The notes: generated by a model from the sequence alone, not told the origin. Positions 36,811-45,791 are shown, counted from the first letter of the stretch. The stretch: 64,000 nt of DNA from JAJTFW01 sp046330075 (GCA_046330075.1 JAXLTL010000002.1:124001-188000); one strand, 5' to 3'. Translations and numbers: made by a program.

Positions 36811-39249
36811 ATGAAAATCTCCTATAACTGGCTCCGTCAGTTCATCGATTTCGAATATACTCCCGAACAACTTTCTGTCGCGCTTACCGACTGCGGCCTG
36901 GAGGTAGAGCATCTGGCTTCCTGGGAAAGTTTGCCCGGCGGACTTGATGGCCTGGTCATTGGTAAAGTGCTGACCTGCGAACGACACCCCAATGCCGACC
37001 GGCTGAGTGTTACAACCGTAGAAGTAGGTGACGGAACGCCCCGGCAGATCGTTTGCGGGGCTCCCAATGTGGCAGCCGGACAAACTGTAGTTGTTGCACT
37101 TCCGGGTGCTAAATTATATCCATCATCCGGTGAACCTTTTGAAATCAGGAAATCCAAGATCCGCGGTGAGACTTCTGAAGGAATGATTTGCGCCGAAGAC
37201 GAAATCGGATTGGGAGCCTCTCATGCAGGAATTATGATTCTGCCGGAAGAACTCCAGGCGGGTACACCGGCAGCGGCTTATTTCAAAATTGAGAAAGATG
37301 TTGTTTTTGAAATCGGATTAACACCTAACCGTGCAGACGCGGCTTCACATCTGGGTGTGGCACGTGATATCAAAGCCCTGTTAAGCAGAAGTACACGTCC
37401 CTCGGTGAAAATGCCCGATCTGAGTGGATTTACAGAAGGGAAAAATGCCCCCCTGATAACGGTTGAGATTGAAAGTGCTGAAGCATGTCCCCGGTACTCC
37501 GGAATTGAGCTTACCAATGTGAAGGTTGCTCCTTCACCAGACTGGCTGCAAAATAAACTGAAGGCAGTTGGACTCCGCCCGATCAATAACATTGTTGACA
37601 TTACCAACTATGTGATGCTGCACCTGGGTCAGCCTTTGCATGCCTTCGATGCGGCAAAGATCCGTGGCCGGAAAATTACTGTGCGCAGCCTGCCTGCAGG
37701 GACCACGTTTCGTACACTCGATGAAGTAGAGCGAACGCTCCAGGGGCATGAACTGATGATTACCGATACAGAGGGCGGACTTTGCATTGCCGGAGTATTT
37801 GGTGGTGCCGGTTCCGGTGTCAGCGAATCTACACGTCATATCTTCCTTGAAAGTGCCTGTTTCCATCCGGTGCATGTTCGGAAGTCGGCGAAGGCTCACG
37901 GTCTCCACACCGATTCCTCATTCCGTTTTGAGCGTGGAACGGACCCGGAAATGACCACTACCGCTTTGAAGCTGGCAGCTACGCTGATGGTAGATATAGC
38001 AGGCGCAGAGATTGCTACGCCGATAACGGATATTTATCCTTCGGCGGTAGAGCGTAAGAAAATAAATTTCTCTTTTGAATATCTTAAGACCATTCTCGGA
38101 GACGAAATTCCCCGTCACGATGTTCTGGATATTCTGGAAAGTCTGGATATTCATGTGGAGGAAGATCAAAGTGACTGGCTGATTCTCTCAGTTCCTGCAT
38201 ATCGCGTGGATGTTACGCGTGCTGCAGATGTGGCCGAAGAAATATTGCGTATCTACGGATATAACAACATCGACTTGCCGAAGAAGATTTCTATCACCCC
38301 CGGCAAAATTCTGCAACCTGATCCGGAAGAAATTACTGAGCGATTGAATTCATTTCTGGTGGCAAATGGTTTCCGTGAAATGCTGAACAACAGCCTCACC
38401 AAACTTTCTCACCTTGAAACATTACCGCTGGCCGAAGGGCTTTCCGGTGTGCAGGTGCTGAATCCGCTCTCGAATGATCTGGCACTGATGCGGCATCATA
38501 TGCTGCTCACCGGTCTCGAAACCATCTCCTATAATATCAATCGCCGTCAGGAAAATTTACGACTGTTTGAAACCGGAAAGACGTATTTCAAAGCCGGCAA
38601 CCGGTATGTGGAAGAACAGCATCTCTCCCTGTGGATTACCGGACATCAGTATGCAGAACACTGGAAGGAAAAATCCAGAAGTTATGATCTCTATTACCTG
38701 AAGGGAATTGTGGAGCAGGTCTTTGCTTCTGCAGGAATTGGACTTCGTCAGCGCTTAACATTGAAGGAAGAAGCAGAAAACGGTTTTGAGGAAACAATCT
38801 CCTGGTTTGTTGGTAAGAAATTGCTGGCGGTGGCTGGCAAGGTTGCGAAGCCGGTGCTGAAAGCAGCAGATGTATCGCAGGCAGTTTGGTTTGCGGATAT
38901 CCGTATGGAAAATCTGCTGGCACTGATGGATACCAGGGACAGAGAGATTCCGGGGCCGCCTAAATTTCCGGAGGTGCGTCGTGATCTCTCCATGTTACTG
39001 GATAAATCAGTACGTTATTCAGAGCTCGAGGCGCTGGCCTATGCAACAGAACCTAAATTACTGCGTAAGGTGAATTTGTTTGATGTGTACGAAGGGGATA
39101 AAATTGAGCAGGGGAGGAAATCCTACGCATTGAGTTTTACGCTCCGCGATGAGGAGGCTACCTTGCAGGATAAGCAGATTGATGCTGTCATGGAAAAGCT
39201 CATGAAACAATTTGAAGGGAAACTTGGTGCGGTAATCCGTAAGGGATAA
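36811..39249 (+). CDS. pheT: Phenylalanine--tRNA ligase beta subunit
   Basis: An 812-residue class II synthetase subunit. I use ATG at 36811, which begins MKISYNWLRQFIDF; the open frame continues 11 codons upstream across the promoter. Domains in order are the B1 start, an EMAP/OB-type tRNA-binding domain (about 40-150, GLVIGKVLTCERHPNADRL), B3/B4 with the editing site (about 210-385), B5 (about 400-470), the B6/B7 catalytic-like core (about 480-680) and the ferredoxin-fold anticodon-binding domain (about 720-812, FPEVRRDLSMLLDKSVRY). It pairs with PheS, which is not in this window. It ends exactly where the convergent T9SS gene ends. Confidence 0.96.
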   Translation: MKISYNWLRQFIDFEYTPEQLSVALTDCGLEVEHLASWESLPGGLDGLVIGKVLTCERHPNADRLSVTTVEVGDGTPRQIVCGAPNVAAGQTVVVALPGAKLYPSSGEPFEIRKSKIRGETSEGMICAEDEIGLGASHAGIMILPEELQAGTPAAAYFKIEKDVVFEIGLTPNRADAASHLGVARDIKALLSRSTRPSVKMPDLSGFTEGKNAPLITVEIESAEACPRYSGIELTNVKVAPSPDWLQNKLKAVGLRPINNIVDITNYVMLHLGQPLHAFDAAKIRGRKITVRSLPAGTTFRTLDEVERTLQGHELMITDTEGGLCIAGVFGGAGSGVSESTRHIFLESACFHPVHVRKSAKAHGLHTDSSFRFERGTDPEMTTTALKLAATLMVDIAGAEIATPITDIYPSAVERKKINFSFEYLKTILGDEIPRHDVLDILESLDIHVEEDQSDWLILSVPAYRVDVTRAADVAEEILRIYGYNNIDLPKKISITPGKILQPDPEEITERLNSFLVANGFREMLNNSLTKLSHLETLPLAEGLSGVQVLNPLSNDLALMRHHMLLTGLETISYNINRRQENLRLFETGKTYFKAGNRYVEEQHLSLWITGHQYAEHWKEKSRSYDLYYLKGIVEQVFASAGIGLRQRLTLKEEAENGFEETISWFVGKKLLAVAGKVAKPVLKAADVSQAVWFADIRMENLLALMDTRDREIPGPPKFPEVRRDLSMLLDKSVRYSELEALAYATEPKLLRKVNLFDVYEGDKIEQGRKSYALSFTLRDEEATLQDKQIDAVMEKLMKQFEGKLGAVIRKG

Positions 39250-41586
39250 TTACCGGATAATTACGCGGACGCTTTGCTGCTCGTGTTCCGTCTGAAAAGT
39301 GGCAATGTAACTGCCTGGTGTGAGTCTCTGATCGGAATTGAACAGCGAAGTGATCACTCCTGACTCATCTGCTGTCCATTGATCATTGATCAGAATTCTG
39401 CCACTGATATCTGATACGGATACACGGAGTACGCCGCTTACACCCTGAGCACGGATTACCTGCAGGCAGCCTTCTGATGGGTTCGGATAGATTTCAGCTT
39501 TGAATTTTCCTCCTTTTTTCAAGGGCAGCGCGATCACCGGTGATGATGACCTGGTTCCATCGTAGTCTACCTGCACGAGACGATAATACAGGAAAGGTTC
39601 CTGACTGTCTTCTTCACTGAAATTATATCCTTTAATTTGATTGGTTGTTCCGTTGCCTTGCACTTTACCACGGTATTCGAATGAACGTCCGTCCATGCTT
39701 CTTTCAATCCGGAAATAGTCATTGTTTTTTTCGGAGGCAGTAAACCAGTAGAGGTTAGTGCTGGTACCATCTCTGAAGCCACCAAAGTTCATCAGACTGA
39801 CGGGCAGGGGAGAAGCGACAACGATATAATACCATGCGGTGTCACACAACGGATAATTGTCGCAGCTGACATATTTTATACTGTCGATCCCGGTAAATCC
39901 CGGCCATAGGGTATAGCGGATAGAATCTCCGTTCAGCAATACCGCAGCACCGTTGTAGGGTCCGGCTAAAATTGTTGTAGTGGTGAATGGACCTCCATCC
40001 TCATCGCTGTCGTTACCTCTTACGTTATAGTCGGCAAAAGATGCAGCTGTAAAATGCAGTGTGTCATTGACGGCATCCGGGCGACTTACACCAAAGAGGA
40101 TCAGCGTATCGCGGTTGTTGGTTTTAATATACTCCAGTGATTCGTTGCTGATATTGGAAATATAGGAAATGGTTCCCAGTGCGCTGATGGTTACATTCAG
40201 GGTCAGGGTGTCGGTCTGATTTTTCCGGAGTGAGTCCAGCGTCCAGACACCTGTAACCGGGTTATAACTGCCACGGCTTACCGAAGAGGAAGCATACGTT
40301 AGTCCGGCTGGAAGCGGAGCAGCGATGGAGAGGTTTCTGGCGGTACCCGGCCCAGCGTTGGAAGCCACCACATAAATCCGGAAAGGTTCATTTTTTACAG
40401 CAAGGCCCGGCTGTGGTACCTTGTCGATTGTCACATCTGTTTTAAAATCGATGCCGTCGATGGAATCGCTGGCTGGAATAAACATTGCGTTAAGGAAAAC
40501 CCTTCGTCCATTGATACGCACCATGTCGTTCTGTGAGCCGGTGGCTACGCTCCAGTGGTAATGCTCGTGACCGGAAACGTAGAACAGATTTCCGCCTGCC
40601 AGCGTATTCGGGCGGAGCTTCATGCCGGCCATGCAATAGAGGTTTGCTCCCGATCCGCCACGCATAAATTCATACGTATTGCTGCGCATCGAGCTGCCCG
40701 ACTTGGGTTTCCAGAGTTTAAATTCTCCGTTAGGTGATTGTATGGTGCCCAGAAACTGTGCGATCGGAAGATCGTGGTTCAGATAATTTGTAGCGGCGAG
40801 CCCCGTCGTAAAGGAATCGACACCGGCAGTTGTCATGGTAAATGTGCTGTTTTCCATCGCTCCGATGGCAGTGCAATTGATAAATAGATTGGCACCGCGC
40901 TGCACTGCGTAGCGAAGCAATGGATTGAATTTCGCAGTGTCGTAGGAAGTGGTATGTGTTTCTGAGATGACCGACCAGTTTCCGGAAGGGTTAAACCCTG
41001 AGCCCGAAGGTGTCTGCAGGCGATAGCTGCCGGCATCAAATCCTGCTTCCTGCAACATCTTTACAGCTATCGTATCGTACCCTTCGGTGTTAAGCAGAAG
41101 AATGCGGGGTTTATGTGTGAGTGTATAGCGGATATCTCCATTAAAATTGGCATCTGCTCTGTAAACATTCACATTATTGCCGAAAGCGGTAATCAGTGGC
41201 AAGGCTTTACTGACCCATGCACTGTCGATGATGAACGGCCCGCTCCGAAAGGACTGGGATCCCAAACTTGCTGTATCAGGAAACACCCTCGTTGTGGTAA
41301 CCGTAAAGTCAACTGATCCAACCGATGTACGGGTCTTCCCTGAACGTATCGACCAAATGACCGGAATTTCATTTTGGAGCAGAGTATTCACTAATCCATA
41401 GGCCTTCATGTTAAAGTAACCAGGCCTTTTCTGCAGGACGGTATCCATGGAAATAATCAATGATCCGGCCTTCACCTGCTTCATGTTAGCGGTTGGTGAG
41501 GGTAAATCATTCTGCGCCATGAGTGCGTTCACCACGGACGTTAACAACACTAAAAGGAGGAATTTCTTCCCGATCAACTTACACAT
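39250..41586 (-). CDS. Secreted multidomain protein with DUF11-like and cadherin-like modules and T9SS type-A C-terminal domain
   Basis: A 778-residue protein with a signal peptide (about 1-24, ending LMAQ). Residues about 50-385 form an unrecognised domain with the phrases RILLLNTEGYDTIAVKML and GANLFINCTAIGAMEN and a VSGHEHYHW segment. A DUF11/CARDB-like module follows (about 390-480, VVASNAGPGTARNLSIAAPLPAGLTY), then one cadherin/VCBS-like module (about 490-585) that resembles those of the giant adhesin. Next comes a segment LYWFTASEKNNDYFRIERS typical before T9SS tails, and a type-A sorting domain (about 700-778). It is probably exported and cell-surface attached or released. Its stop codon directly abuts the pheT stop (39249/39250), so the two genes converge with no gap. 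Function unknown. Confidence 0.8.
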   Translation of the reverse strand: MCKLIGKKFLLLVLLTSVVNALMAQNDLPSPTANMKQVKAGSLIISMDTVLQKRPGYFNMKAYGLVNTLLQNEIPVIWSIRSGKTRTSVGSVDFTVTTTRVFPDTASLGSQSFRSGPFIIDSAWVSKALPLITAFGNNVNVYRADANFNGDIRYTLTHKPRILLLNTEGYDTIAVKMLQEAGFDAGSYRLQTPSGSGFNPSGNWSVISETHTTSYDTAKFNPLLRYAVQRGANLFINCTAIGAMENSTFTMTTAGVDSFTTGLAATNYLNHDLPIAQFLGTIQSPNGEFKLWKPKSGSSMRSNTYEFMRGGSGANLYCMAGMKLRPNTLAGGNLFYVSGHEHYHWSVATGSQNDMVRINGRRVFLNAMFIPASDSIDGIDFKTDVTIDKVPQPGLAVKNEPFRIYVVASNAGPGTARNLSIAAPLPAGLTYASSSVSRGSYNPVTGVWTLDSLRKNQTDTLTLNVTISALGTISYISNISNESLEYIKTNNRDTLILFGVSRPDAVNDTLHFTAASFADYNVRGNDSDEDGGPFTTTTILAGPYNGAAVLLNGDSIRYTLWPGFTGIDSIKYVSCDNYPLCDTAWYYIVVASPLPVSLMNFGGFRDGTSTNLYWFTASEKNNDYFRIERSMDGRSFEYRGKVQGNGTTNQIKGYNFSEEDSQEPFLYYRLVQVDYDGTRSSSPVIALPLKKGGKFKAEIYPNPSEGCLQVIRAQGVSGVLRVSVSDISGRILINDQWTADESGVITSLFNSDQRLTPGSYIATFQTEHEQQSVRVIIR

Positions 41587-41813
41587 AAATCGTGACTCTG
41601 TTTGGACTTTTTTTTACGACGAATCAGTCAGAAAGGTTCGCGATTTTCAGAGTGAAATCACAGGGTTCAGGTGGCGCGAATATAGGGCGAACAAGAAGTG
41701 ATTGTCAAGTGTTAAGGCATCTTCTTTGCAGATGTTAATGGCCTGATTATCAGAAGAACCGCTTTATTTCTGAAAAAGCCTTCATGAAAGAGCCGTGGCG
41801 CAAGCACCTTTTG

Positions 41814-41821
41814 TACTTTTG
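41814..41821 (+). promoter_or_regulatory. -7 promoter element directly before the helicase start
   Basis: TACTTTTG is followed by four bases and then GTG at 41826. This favours GTG 41826 over the ATG at 41784, which would lie upstream of the promoter. Confidence 0.5.
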
Positions 41822-41825
41822 CGCC

Positions 41826-43073
41826 GTGATTTCCTTTGCCGATTTAAAACTCAACCGCCAGTTGCTGAACGCGATTCAGGACCTGGGCTATGAACAGCCG
41901 ACGCCCATTCAGGAAAAGGCGATTCCGGCGATCATGGGCGGACAAGATGTGCTCGGCATTGCCCAAACCGGTACCGGAAAAACGGCAGCCTATCTGTTGC
42001 CCTTGTTAAGAGTGCTCAATTATGCGCAGGGAGAAGATGCCCGTGCGCTGATTATAGTACCTACCCGCGAATTGAGTATTCAGGTTGGGAATGCGTTGAA
42101 GGAGCTGGGAAAGTACACCGATCTGCGTTACGCGGTAGTGTTCGGCGGTCAAGGTGCCAAAGATCAGATTGCTGCCATTCAGAAAGGAATTGATATTCTG
42201 GTGGCCTCCCCTGGACGATATCTCGAGCTTTATCTGCAGGGACATATCAAGGCGAAGAAGATTAAACATCTGGTGCTGGATGAAGCGGAACGATTGATGG
42301 ATAAAAGTTTCATCAGTCAGTTTCACCGTATTCTGGAAACCATGCCGCAAAAGAGACAGAATCTTTTATTCTCCGCCACGATGTCGGATCTCGTAAAAAA
42401 GATCGCCGGTGACTTCCTCGATTTTCCGGTGGAGATACAGATCCGTCCGGATATGAAAACAGCAGAGACCGTTTCTCAGGCCTGGTACTCTATACCGAAT
42501 CTGAAATCGAAAATTAATCTGCTCGAGAAATTATTGCTGCAGGAAAATGATTGGAAGAAAGTCATCATCTTCTGCAAGACCAAGGCAAATGCAACGAGTC
42601 TGGGTAAGTACATGCAGCGCAAGTACGGCGACGACAATGTGCTCATCATTCACGGCAATAAAACCCAGCAAACCCGAATCAATGCGATGCTCCGTTTCCG
42701 CAATGAACCGGTGCGTTTGCTCATCACCACCGACCTTGCCGCCCGCGGACTTGATATTCCCGATGTGACGCACGTTGTCAACTTCGATACCCCGATTATC
42801 TATGAAGATTATGTGCATCGGATCGGAAGAACAGGACGCGCATTTAAAACCGGACACAGCATTACGTTTGTTACGATGGCCGACGAATACCATCTCGGTA
42901 AAATCGAAAAACTCATCGGACAAAAAGTGAAGCAACTCAAGGTGCCGAAAGATGTATTTATAGAAGAGACACCCTACGAAGAAAGACAAGTTATGTTGCG
43001 GGAGATCGATGCGCAGAAACGAAAAGAAAATCCTGACTTCAAAGGAGCATTTCATGAGAAGAAGAAAATGTGA
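41826..43073 (+). CDS. DEAD-box ATP-dependent RNA helicase
   Basis: About 415 residues from GTG at 41826 (an ATG at 41784 is the alternative but lies before a likely promoter element). Superfamily 2 motifs are in order: Q motif (GYEQPTPIQEKAI), I AQTGTGKT, Ia PTRELSIQ, II written DEAE rather than DEAD, III SAT, IV IIFCKTK, V TTDLAARGLD and VI HRIGRTGR. The protein remodels RNA, most likely in ribosome assembly or mRNA decay; RhlE/DeaD-like roles cannot be told apart. The C-terminus is short and Lys-rich, with no RNA-binding extension domain. An AT-rich repeat tract follows directly. Confidence 0.93.
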   Translation: MISFADLKLNRQLLNAIQDLGYEQPTPIQEKAIPAIMGGQDVLGIAQTGTGKTAAYLLPLLRVLNYAQGEDARALIIVPTRELSIQVGNALKELGKYTDLRYAVVFGGQGAKDQIAAIQKGIDILVASPGRYLELYLQGHIKAKKIKHLVLDEAERLMDKSFISQFHRILETMPQKRQNLLFSATMSDLVKKIAGDFLDFPVEIQIRPDMKTAETVSQAWYSIPNLKSKINLLEKLLLQENDWKKVIIFCKTKANATSLGKYMQRKYGDDNVLIIHGNKTQQTRINAMLRFRNEPVRLLITTDLAARGLDIPDVTHVVNFDTPIIYEDYVHRIGRTGRAFKTGHSITFVTMADEYHLGKIEKLIGQKVKQLKVPKDVFIEETPYEERQVMLREIDAQKRKENPDFKGAFHEKKKM

Positions 43074-43160
43074 GAATTTGATAATTTGAGAATGTGTCAA
43101 TTTGAAAATGTAATGATGCGATGTTGTGATAATATGATGATATGATGATGAGTATGGAAT
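43068..43160 (+). repeat. AT-rich degenerate repeat tract (AATTTGA / ATGATG words)
   Basis: Directly after the helicase stop, the sequence is built from variants of gagaatttgataatttgag and aatatgatgatatgatgatg. It looks like a simple non-coding repeat of about 7-10 base words. The rest of the gap to 43334 holds no convincing gene or terminator. Confidence 0.6.
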
Positions 43161-43334
43161 TAATGGAGAAGCGATGAAATGCTACAATTGAGTTTAGGGA
43201 GATAGGAGTGTTTGAACGGAAGATGAGTGGAATGTCAATAAAGAGGCTGATGAAAAGTTTTATTCCGTGAAAATTCGCTCCGTCAGTGTCATCCGCGTTC
43301 CTTTTAGGAAGGTTTCGCAAATGAAAAAACATCG

Positions 43335-44228
43335 ATGTTAAAAGAAACTGATTCGCAAAAAAGTAATGTCAAATGGATCATGCTGGCGGTGTTGGCATTG
43401 ATCTGGGGCAGTTCTTTTATTTTGATGAAGCAGGGATTGAAAGGATTTGGTCCCGATCAGGTTGCTTCTATTCGAATGATGGTTGCCTGTATCGCCACGC
43501 TGCCGATGGGCATCCGTAAATTCAAAGACCTTACTTTCGACAAAGCACGTTACATGGCTGTGGTAGGAGCAGTCGGCAGCGGGATTCCTGCATTTTTATT
43601 CGCCACTGCACAAACGAGAATTTCATCCTATCTCGCCGGTATGCTGAACTCTCTTACGCCGGTTTTTACAATGGTACTTGGACTTATCTTCTTTCGCTCA
43701 AAGTTCACCTGGATGCAGATGCTGGGTGTATTTGTAGGATTCCTTGGTGCGGCAGGACTCGTCTTCATCCGTTCGGGAGGTGGTATCAGCAGTGATGCAT
43801 TTTATGCTTCGCTCATCGTGATTGCCACCTGCTGTTATGGCATCAGTGTCAATACCATTAAATCCTTTCTTACCGGACAAGATACCTTGCTCATCTCCTC
43901 AGTCTCCTTGCTCGTGGTGGGTATTCCTTACGGCATTTATCTCTTCACCACCGATTTCCTCGATCGTTTCCATACCGTTCCCGATGCCTGGTGGGCATTT
44001 GGATGTCTCGCCACACTCTCCGTATTCGGCACTGCGTTATCCAATATTCTCTACTTCCATCTCGTGAAAGTCTCCGGGCCCTTATTCGCCAGTGCGGTCA
44101 CTTATCTGATGCCCGTAGTTGCTCTCGCCTGGGGACTCTTTGACAACGAAGTTTTTCATCCGCTGCATCTCGTCGCTTTCCTCGCTATTCTGGCGGGAGT
44201 GATGCTGATCAACCGGAAGACAACATAA
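43335..44228 (+). CDS. EamA/DMT-family transporter
   Basis: A 297-residue membrane protein with ten predicted helices in two EamA repeats. The first repeat starts LALIWGSSFILMKQGL and contains FLFATAQTRISSYLAGML; the second starts CYGISVNTIKSFLTG and ends LAWGLFDNEVFHPLHLVAFLAI. Members of the drug/metabolite transporter superfamily export amino acids, nucleosides or other metabolites; the substrate is not readable. It stands alone between repeat-rich gaps. Confidence 0.9.
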   Translation: MLKETDSQKSNVKWIMLAVLALIWGSSFILMKQGLKGFGPDQVASIRMMVACIATLPMGIRKFKDLTFDKARYMAVVGAVGSGIPAFLFATAQTRISSYLAGMLNSLTPVFTMVLGLIFFRSKFTWMQMLGVFVGFLGAAGLVFIRSGGGISSDAFYASLIVIATCCYGISVNTIKSFLTGQDTLLISSVSLLVVGIPYGIYLFTTDFLDRFHTVPDAWWAFGCLATLSVFGTALSNILYFHLVKVSGPLFASAVTYLMPVVALAWGLFDNEVFHPLHLVAFLAILAGVMLINRKTT

Positions 44229-44242
44229 TGCCGTTCGGTTAC

Positions 44243-44516
44243 GAGGTTACGGGGTTTCAGAGTTTCGGAGCGCTTGCGCCCCGAGCGCAGCCTCGGGGTT
44301 TCGGAGTTTCGGAGCGCTTGCGCCCCGTCCCGCAATGTGCACTCCGTGCAAGTTGCGGGAGAAGCCTCGGGGTTAAATTGTTAAAGTGTTATAAATGCTG
44401 TAAGAGTTATAAATGTTATAAATGTTGTAAGCGTTATAAATGTTACTCCCCGTGCTCCCCGCGTACTCTTTGCGCTCCCCGCTCCCGATAGGCATCGGGA
44501 TGCCTGCCGGCAGGCA
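44243..44516 (-). repeat. Repeat-dense gap: duplicated GC-rich unit, hairpins, and dispersed module copy 3 (inverted)
   Basis: The unit GTTTCGGAGCGCTTGCGCCC occurs twice (near 44271 and 44308). It is followed by a hairpin at 44328-44360 (TCCCGCAA ... TTGCGGGA, with an inner TGCAC/GTGCA stem), a tract of TTATAAATG-type words (about 44380-44440), the motif TCCCGATAGGCATCGGGA (44483-44500) and the perfect 16-base palindrome TGCCTGCCGGCAGGCA (44501-44516). Read on the minus strand, the order palindrome, GCGGGGAGCGCAAAGAG, AACATTTATAAC tract matches the modules at 5377-5520 and 9255-9405. The frame across it is not regarded as coding. Confidence 0.7.
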
Positions 44517-44708
44517 GGGTTAAGCCGACAAATGCTCCTGTGAGTCATATCTTTACATAATTGAAAAGGCCTTGGTCGTTATTTCTGTTCGCAAATTGCC
44601 GACAGAAGCATCCGTGCAACTTGAAACGGGTCAATTTTCAGCCCTGAATAATCAAAAGTGTTTGAAAATCAGTCATTAATGGAAAATAATGCAATTCTCC
44701 ACAGGTAC

Positions 44709-44739
44709 TTGTTAATTCCAAAAGGGTATTGTATCTTTG
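44709..44739 (+). promoter_or_regulatory. Complete Bacteroidota promoter for rplU-rpmA
   Basis: TTG at 44709-44711 is separated by 20 bases from TATCTTTG at 44732-44739, fitting the phylum's TTG / TAnnTTTG promoter. The element ends 33 bases before the rplU ATG. The short leader contains a CCCC-AAAAA-GGGG hairpin, which might influence expression. Confidence 0.7.
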
Positions 44740-44772
44740 CCCTCCCCAAAAAGGGGAAATACGTTTAAGATC

Positions 44773-45084
44773 ATGTACGCTATCGTAACAATTGCCGGTC
44801 AACAGTTTAAAGTACAGGAAAACATGCCTGTATTTGTTCACCGTCTGGAAGCTAATGAAGGTGACTCTGTTACCTTTAACGAGGTGCTCCTCGTGGACAA
44901 CAATGGTGCTGTTAAAGTAGGTGCTCCTACTGTTTCCGGTGCCTCTGTTTCTGCCAAGGTACTCTCTCACCTCAAGGGTGACAAGGTGCTTGTCTTCAAG
45001 AAAAAGCGCCGTAAAGGATATCAGAAAATGAATGGCCACCGCCAGTCCTTTACCAAAATCCAAATCGAAAAAATCTCCGCTTAA
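44773..45084 (+). CDS. rplU: 50S ribosomal protein L21
   Basis: A 103-residue protein with the L21 pattern: MYAIVTIAGQQFKVQ at the start, GAPTVSGASVSAKVL in the middle and KKRRKGYQKMNGHRQ near the end. I use ATG at 44773, downstream of the promoter; an upstream in-frame codon lies within the promoter/leader. It is followed by rpmA 25 bases later, the usual pair. Confidence 0.97.
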   Translation: MYAIVTIAGQQFKVQENMPVFVHRLEANEGDSVTFNEVLLVDNNGAVKVGAPTVSGASVSAKVLSHLKGDKVLVFKKKRRKGYQKMNGHRQSFTKIQIEKISA

Positions 45085-45109
45085 TCCTAAAGCAACAAAG
45101 TTTTAAAAA

Positions 45110-45382
45110 ATGGCTCACAAGAAAGGCGTCGGTAGTTCCAAGAACGGACGCGAATCCCATAGCAAACGCCTCGGCATTAAAGTATTCGGAGGCCAGAAAG
45201 TAATTGCAGGTAACATCATCGTTCGTCAGCGTGGTACTAAACACCGTCCGGGCGAAAATGTTGGCCTTGGCAAAGACCATACCCTCTTCGCACTTGTTGA
45301 TGGTACGGTTGTGTTCCGTAAAAAGTCTGACGATAAGTCGTACGTTTACGTGAAACCCTTCGACGCATCTGCCGAAGCTTAA
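45110..45382 (+). CDS. rpmA: 50S ribosomal protein L27
   Basis: A 90-residue protein starting MAHKKGVGSSKNGRESHSKR, with IVRQRGTKHRPGENVG, the standard L27 signature. The N-terminal tail reaches the peptidyl-transferase centre in the ribosome. There is no cleavable extension like that of Firmicutes L27. It is the last gene of the rplU-rpmA unit, before a strong terminator. Confidence 0.98.
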   Translation: MAHKKGVGSSKNGRESHSKRLGIKVFGGQKVIAGNIIVRQRGTKHRPGENVGLGKDHTLFALVDGTVVFRKKSDDKSYVYVKPFDASAEA

Positions 45383-45410
45383 TTCGTTTACTGACATCAA
45401 CCTAATAAAG

Positions 45411-45442
45411 AGGCCCCGCATTTGCGGGGCTTTCTTGTTTTG
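45411..45442 (+). terminator. Rho-independent terminator after rpmA
   Basis: GCCCCGCA (45413-45420) and TGCGGGGC (45423-45430) form an eight-base-pair stem with a two-base gap, followed by TTTCTTGTTTT. It lies about 30 bases after the rpmA stop. Confidence 0.88.
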
Positions 45443-45459
45443 TAGCTATGCGGGGAGTT

Positions 45460-45790
45460 AGAGACGCAGAGTTACAGAGTTGCAGAGATGCAAAGGATGG
45501 AGTGGCAGTCCCGCCATTGCTGTGCAATGTGGGATGCAGAGTTTCGAAGTAAAAAAGCACTTGCGCTCTGTCCGGTAATTGGCTCTTTGTGTAATTTGCG
45601 GGTGAAGACTCAGGGTGTAAAAGTTACGAAGATTCCTGGTCAGTCAGCAACTTGGCAACTTAAAAACTTCGCAACTCAGCAACTTAGAAACTATGCACCT
45701 CTGCACCTCTGCAACTCTGCAACTCTGCACCTCTGCACCTCTGCACCTCTGCACCTCTGCACCTCTGCACCTCTGCACCTCTGCAACTTC
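45460..45790. repeat. Minisatellite region with 9-bp CTCTGCACC units and inverted counterpart
   Basis: From about 45692 to 45789 the sequence is a nearly perfect tandem of CTCTGCACC/CTCTGCAAC (about eleven units), preceded by degenerate relatives of the type AACTTGGCAACTT (45645-45690). The left border (45466-45495, gcagagttacagagttgcagag) is the reverse complement type of the same words, so the region is flanked by inverted versions. A hairpin TCCCGCCATTGC/GCAATGTGGGA lies at 45509-45534. The frames on both strands encode only repetitive peptides and are not regarded as genes. Confidence 0.75.
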
Positions 45791-45791
45791 C

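Noticed and set aside
42280..42300. DEAE instead of DEAD in the helicase as a mutation
   Set aside because: DEAE and related variants occur in functional superfamily 2 helicases; all other motifs are intact.
44228..44491. ORF after the EamA gene
   Set aside because: It runs through duplicated GC-rich units and the AT tract; composition and repeats show it is not a gene.
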